64,000 bases of DNA from Burkholderiales bacterium (GTDB lineage: Bacteria > Pseudomonadota > Gammaproteobacteria > Burkholderiales > Burkholderiaceae_C): positions 1 through 64,000 of the forward strand of contig RXJQ01000008.1 in assembly GCA_003963115.1 (NCBI GenBank), in the 5' to 3' direction. The position numbers and the translations under genes are program-made. Each line of letters opens with the position of its first letter. The stretch's first letter is position 1. Positions 60,832-64,000 of the stretch are shown piece after piece. The notes under the pieces were generated by a model. That model was not told where the DNA came from. It saw nothing but the letters and a program-made list of their open reading frames with translations, and did no database searches.

Positions 60832-61608
60832 GTGCTTGACCTCACCCCGCTCCACATCGGCCTGATGCTGCTCGCTTCAGCCGGTGCCGGCGTGGTCGAC
60901 GCCGTCGTGGGTGGCGGCGGGCTGATCATCGTGCCCTCGCTGTTTGGTCTGTTCCCGCAGGCGGTGCCGGCCACACTGCTGGGTACCAACAAGGCCGCGT
61001 CCATATGGGGCACGGGTTGGTCGGCCTGGCAGTACGCCAAGCAGGTGCGGCTGCCCTCCTCCAGATTGCTGGGCGCCCTCGCTGCGGCCATGCTGGGCGC
61101 GCTCTTGGGTGCATGGCTGGCCATGCAGATACCGGCCTCGCGCTTTCGAACGGCCCTGCCCCTGGTACTGGGCGCCGTGTGGCTCTACACCCTGTGGCGC
61201 AAGGACATGGGGCGTCATCACGCGCCGCACTGGTCGCACCGGACCGAAACCGTGCTGGCCACGGCGATTGGCGCGGCCATCGGCTTTTACGACGGCATCT
61301 TCGGCCCGGGCACGGGCAGCTTCTTCGTGTTCGCGCTGGTGCGTCTGCTGGGCTGGGGCTTCCTGCATGCCAGCGCGGGTGCCAAGCGCTTGAACTTCGC
61401 CACCAATGTGGCTGCGCTCATGTGCTTCATCCCCGGTGGGCATGTGGTGTGGGCCTTGTCGCTGCCCATGGCTGTGGCCAATGTGGCCGGCAGCGCGGTG
61501 GGCACGCGCCTGGCCCTGCGGCATGGCGCGGGCTTCGTGCGCGCGGCCTTTCTGATCGTGGTCGGCGCCCTCATCCTCAAGACGGGCTGGGACGCCTGGC
61601 CGCCCTGA
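60832..61608 (+). CDS. TSUP-family permease (TauE/SafE type)
   Basis: 258 residues, eight predicted TM helices. The two half-repeats carry GVVDAVVGGGGLIIVPSLFG and AAIGFYDGIFGPGTGSFFVF, the family signature. The start is a GTG at 60832. Members export or import sulfite, sulfonates or other small organic anions. No sulfur-metabolism gene is nearby, so the substrate is open. It ends directly before the convergent beta-propeller gene. Confidence 0.9.
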   Translation: MLDLTPLHIGLMLLASAGAGVVDAVVGGGGLIIVPSLFGLFPQAVPATLLGTNKAASIWGTGWSAWQYAKQVRLPSSRLLGALAAAMLGALLGAWLAMQIPASRFRTALPLVLGAVWLYTLWRKDMGRHHAPHWSHRTETVLATAIGAAIGFYDGIFGPGTGSFFVFALVRLLGWGFLHASAGAKRLNFATNVAALMCFIPGGHVVWALSLPMAVANVAGSAVGTRLALRHGAGFVRAAFLIVVGALILKTGWDAWPP

Positions 61609-62853
61609 TCAACGCGAAGCCGCCCCTTCCAGATAGCCTTCCATCTCGGCACGCGGCACCTGCGGTCCCACATAGGGCATCCAGCCAATCGTGTGGGCAT
61701 GCAGGCTCTGGATGAAGAGCTTGCCATCGGCTTCGGAGGCCGAGGTCGTCTCCGGGTAGGCGCCGGATGGATCCTGAAGATCATCCACCACCTTGCCGTT
61801 TTCGTCGTAGGCGATCACATGGCCGTAGGCCTTGGGCACCGGCCACAGAAAGCGCGGCAAACGCAGGGTCAACTGGCGCACGAAGGGATGCTGCGCGGCC
61901 GCATCGATCACGGGGCTGCGCGGCTTGGTCAGGCCCACCCACAGACGCCCACCCGCGCTGCGTGTGAGGTTGTCGGGAAAGCCTGGGAGGTTGTCGACAA
62001 AGACGCGCACCGCCCCTTGCTGCATGGCCTGCTCCAGCGTGGGCACACCGTTGCTGCCCTCGGCCGTGCGCACCAGCGAGAGCTTGGCCAGGTCCACCGC
62101 GAGGATGCGATAGGTGCCCGTCTCGGAGACGTACATGGTCTTGCCATCGCGTGAGAATTCGATGCCATTGGGGAAGCACATACCGGCGATCGCCACACGG
62201 GCCACCAGCGTGGTCGGGTCTTGGGCGATGACACGGCCGGTGCAGCTGTGCTCCAGGGTGTCCAGCACGCTGGCTTCGAAAGTGCTGCCCCATTCCCTGG
62301 CACCGAAGCGTCGCGACGCATCGGTCAGCCAGATGACGCCGCCAGGCCCGATCTTGACGGCATCGGCAAAGCGGATGCGGTCATCGGGTACGGGGTGCGA
62401 GATCTTGTTGAGCAAGGTCTCGACCTTGGCCTCGGCACCCCGGCCCGAGACACGCAGCAGGCCCCGCATGGCGTCGGCAACCAGCAAGCGGCCCTGGTCA
62501 TCGACGTCCAGACCCAAGGGGCGGCCACCAGTGTTCACGATGATCTCGGGCTGCTGGCCATCGGTGTTGACCTTGAGCACATCACCGTTGTTCAGCCCCG
62601 TGTAGAGCACACCGGCGCTGGCCACGATGAACTCCGGCCCTTCCTGCCCGCTGGCCAAGGGCCACTGCTGCAGTTCAGAGAGCTTGTCATTGGCGGCATG
62701 GGCGCCGGTATAGCCCGCATCCTTGGGAGGCTGCCAGGCCACCGGGTCGGCCGGGGTGGGCCACAAGGTCAGGTAGGCCACCAGGGCCACCGCAGGGGTC
62801 GCCCACAAAGCCAGGCCGTTGAGCTTGCCGGCTTGCTTCTTCTTGCTGTGCAT
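61609..62853 (-). CDS. SMP-30/strictosidine-synthase-like six-bladed beta-propeller protein, membrane anchored
   Basis: 414 residues from the ATG at 62853 (GAGGAG 10 bases upstream). One N-terminal TM helix (LALWATPAVALVAYLTLW) then a propeller with repeated strand patterns: ILYTGLNNGDVLKV-like, PLGLDVDDQGRLLVADAMRG, FPNGIEFSRDGKTMYVSETG. This pattern is shared by SMP-30 gluconolactonases and strictosidine-synthase-like esterases. The C-terminal part contains GHVIAYDENGKVVDDLQDPS. Metal-dependent lactonase or arylesterase activity is possible in the periplasm. It ends head-on against the permease gene without a gap, and the crotonase gene lies upstream on the same strand (62 bases). Confidence 0.8.
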   Translation of the reverse strand: MHSKKKQAGKLNGLALWATPAVALVAYLTLWPTPADPVAWQPPKDAGYTGAHAANDKLSELQQWPLASGQEGPEFIVASAGVLYTGLNNGDVLKVNTDGQQPEIIVNTGGRPLGLDVDDQGRLLVADAMRGLLRVSGRGAEAKVETLLNKISHPVPDDRIRFADAVKIGPGGVIWLTDASRRFGAREWGSTFEASVLDTLEHSCTGRVIAQDPTTLVARVAIAGMCFPNGIEFSRDGKTMYVSETGTYRILAVDLAKLSLVRTAEGSNGVPTLEQAMQQGAVRVFVDNLPGFPDNLTRSAGGRLWVGLTKPRSPVIDAAAQHPFVRQLTLRLPRFLWPVPKAYGHVIAYDENGKVVDDLQDPSGAYPETTSASEADGKLFIQSLHAHTIGWMPYVGPQVPRAEMEGYLEGAASR

Positions 62854-62915
62854 TTGTTTATGTCTCCTCAACGCCCGCCAGTGTCCAACAAATCACGCGG
62901 GTCTGAACAGGTCGC

Positions 62916-63746
62916 TTACAACTGGCGAGACTTGAAGGGCTGGCGTTGCGGCGCCTTGTCCACAGTGGCCTTGCCCCGGGCCTGCTCACGTGCCAGTGCG
63001 ATGCGCTGGTTGACGCGCCCCATCACCCGGCGCTGCCACAGGCGCTCGGCCCGCAAGGCCAGGTGGTCGCCAGCACGCCAGGCCTGCTGCAAGAGGAACT
63101 TGCCGGCGGCCACACTGTCGGGCGAGCGCGTGGCGATCTCGGCGACGAGTTGCCGTGCATGGGCCATGGGCTCGGCGCTCAGGTGCGTCACCAGGCCCAT
63201 GGCATGGGCCTCCTGGCCCGAGATCACACGGCCGGTGAAGGTCAGCTCCTTGGCCACATCGATGGGCACCAGCTCGCGCAGCAAGGCGATGCCGCCCATG
63301 TCCGGCACAAGGCCCCACTTGGCCTCCAGCAATGAGAGCTGGGCATCCGGGTGGCAGATGCGGATGTCTGCGCCCAGTGCCAGTTGCAGGCCGGCGCCAA
63401 AGCAGTTGCCATGCATCACCGCAATCACCGGCACACCCACGCGCCGCCAGCCCACGCTCCAGCGCTGGAACTGGTTGGCGAAGGGCCACAGCAGTTGCGT
63501 GGCGCGCAGCAGCGTGCGAACGGGCTGGCTCATGGCCGATTTGAAGTCCAGGCCGGAGCAGAACGAAGCACCTTCGCCTTGCAGGATGATGGCCCGCACG
63601 GCACGGTTGCGCCGCAGTTGCCTTTGCGCCGCCAGCATCGCATCCAGCATGGGAAAGTCCATGCCGTTGTGCTTGTCAGGCCGGTTCAGGCTGACCACGG
63701 CAACCGCGTCTTCCACGCGCACCCGCACCCGGTCATTCATGGGCAT
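62916..63746 (-). CDS. Enoyl-CoA hydratase/isomerase (crotonase family)
   Basis: 276 residues from the ATG at 63746 (AAGGAG 4-5 bases upstream). Oxyanion-hole segments AIILQGEGASFCSGLDFKSA and VMHGNCFGAGLQLALGADIR are complete. LLEAKWGLVPDMGG keeps Glu in the first catalytic position, while the second glutamate region reads GGIALLRELV. Family members hydrate, isomerise or hydrolyse acyl-CoA. It is not in the catabolic cluster. It ends before the beta-propeller gene on the same strand. Confidence 0.88.
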   Translation of the reverse strand: MPMNDRVRVRVEDAVAVVSLNRPDKHNGMDFPMLDAMLAAQRQLRRNRAVRAIILQGEGASFCSGLDFKSAMSQPVRTLLRATQLLWPFANQFQRWSVGWRRVGVPVIAVMHGNCFGAGLQLALGADIRICHPDAQLSLLEAKWGLVPDMGGIALLRELVPIDVAKELTFTGRVISGQEAHAMGLVTHLSAEPMAHARQLVAEIATRSPDSVAAGKFLLQQAWRAGDHLALRAERLWQRRVMGRVNQRIALAREQARGKATVDKAPQRQPFKSRQL

Positions 63747-63785
63747 GTCTCCTTCTTGTGGCCTTGCCGGCTCATGATGAACAAA

Positions 63786-63813
63786 CGGGGTGCCCCTTGA
63801 AAGAGGCACCCCG
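63786..63813 (-). terminator. Terminator of fpr
   Basis: CGGGGTGCC and GGCACCCCG form a 9-bp stem with a 10-base loop. On the minus strand it is followed by TTTGTT. It lies 41 bases after the fpr stop. Confidence 0.75.
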
Positions 63814-63854
63814 TACATCTTGTTCTTGTGCTTGATCGACCGCAATCGACCCGT

Positions 63855-64000
63855 TTATTTTTCTACAAACGCGCGTTCAATCACGTAGTCGCCAGCCTCA
63901 CCTTGCGAAGGCGAGATCTTGAAGCCTCGGTCATCGAGGATCTTGCACAGGTCGGTCAGCATCGAGGGGCTGCCGCACATCATGGCGCGGTCGGTGGCCG
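63855..64000 (-). CDS. fpr: Ferredoxin/flavodoxin-NADP+ reductase, 3' end only
   Basis: 48 residues of the C-terminus are present; the gene continues beyond the window. AMMCGSPSMLTDLCKILDDR is the NADP-binding C-terminal segment of bacterial Fpr, and the protein ends DYVIERAFVEK, typical of subclass I/II bacterial reductases. It passes electrons between NADPH and ferredoxin or flavodoxin. The stop is TAA at 63855-63857. Confidence 0.9.
   Translation of the reverse strand, partial: ATDRAMMCGSPSMLTDLCKILDDRGFKISPSQGEAGDYVIERAFVEK

Noticed and set aside
1..64000. CRISPR array
   Set aside because: No regularly spaced direct repeats of 24-40 bases were noticed.

Overview
The window looks like a chromosome segment from a high-GC betaproteobacterium of the order Burkholderiales (Comamonadaceae or Aquabacterium-like). 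The basis is overall codon usage, the housekeeping genes at the right end (tRNA-Pro(CGG), ispB, a ubiH-type hydroxylase, proA, fpr), a PEP-CTERM-like tail on an exported esterase, and a large aromatic-degradation cluster. The genus assignment is inference; no rRNA or other marker gene is present.

Layout. (1) 1-7.2 kb is the end of a prophage: a 1941-residue virion/polyvalent protein with an HExxH motif, three small overlapping genes that look like paralogues, and a terminase-small-subunit-like gene. No large terminase follows. (2) 7.3-13.3 kb is an accessory island of lower and patchy GC: a membrane protein, a 5'-truncated zinc-ribbon gene, an anti-phage deoxycytidylate deaminase of the AvcD/DCD family with a small ORF overlapping its stop codon, a Fic AMP-transferase with a repeat-rich promoter, an IS3-family remnant that cut off the 5' end of a DUF4325 gene, and VOC and tautomerase genes. 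(3) 13.3-24.9 kb is mixed chromosomal content: a DHA2-type MFS exporter, small membrane proteins, a secreted protein with two repeated domains, a hybrid histidine kinase behind a hairpin-rich leader, chrA, an OafA-type O-acyltransferase, a GDSL esterase and a TetR regulator.

(4) 25.0-38.0 kb is a catabolic cluster. It holds a flavin reductase and an acyl-CoA-dehydrogenase-fold monooxygenase (HsaB/HsaA-like pair), a type I extradiol dioxygenase with all three iron ligands, an SCP2 protein, an Old-Yellow-Enzyme reductase, an acyl-CoA ligase, a second extradiol-like VOC protein, an FAH-family hydrolase and an MhpA-like phenol hydroxylase. Two closely related TetR repressors carry a shared candidate operator (TCGTCATwrTGAC), and a second palindrome (TTGAACA-N4-TGTTCAA) lies before two of the transcription units. 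The gene set points to hydroxylation and meta-cleavage of a bulky or alkyl-substituted phenol. (5) 38.0-49.0 kb is a giant ATPase/TPR regulator divergent from a tightly coupled RND efflux operon (lipoprotein adaptor, pump, TolC-like channel) that also contains a patatin-type lipoprotein, followed by a Crp-family regulator.

(6) 49.2-55.5 kb is a signalling block: a PAS-GGDEF-EAL protein, an FNR-type regulator with the four expected cysteines, an Aer-like PAS chemoreceptor and a membrane GGDEF cyclase. This suggests coupling of oxygen or redox state to c-di-GMP and taxis. (7) 55.5-64 kb is housekeeping: a palindromic pair of perfect DnaA boxes, tRNA-Pro, ispB, ubiH, proA, a TSUP permease, a beta-propeller protein, a crotonase and the 3' end of fpr. 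No rRNA, CRISPR array or intact insertion sequence was seen.
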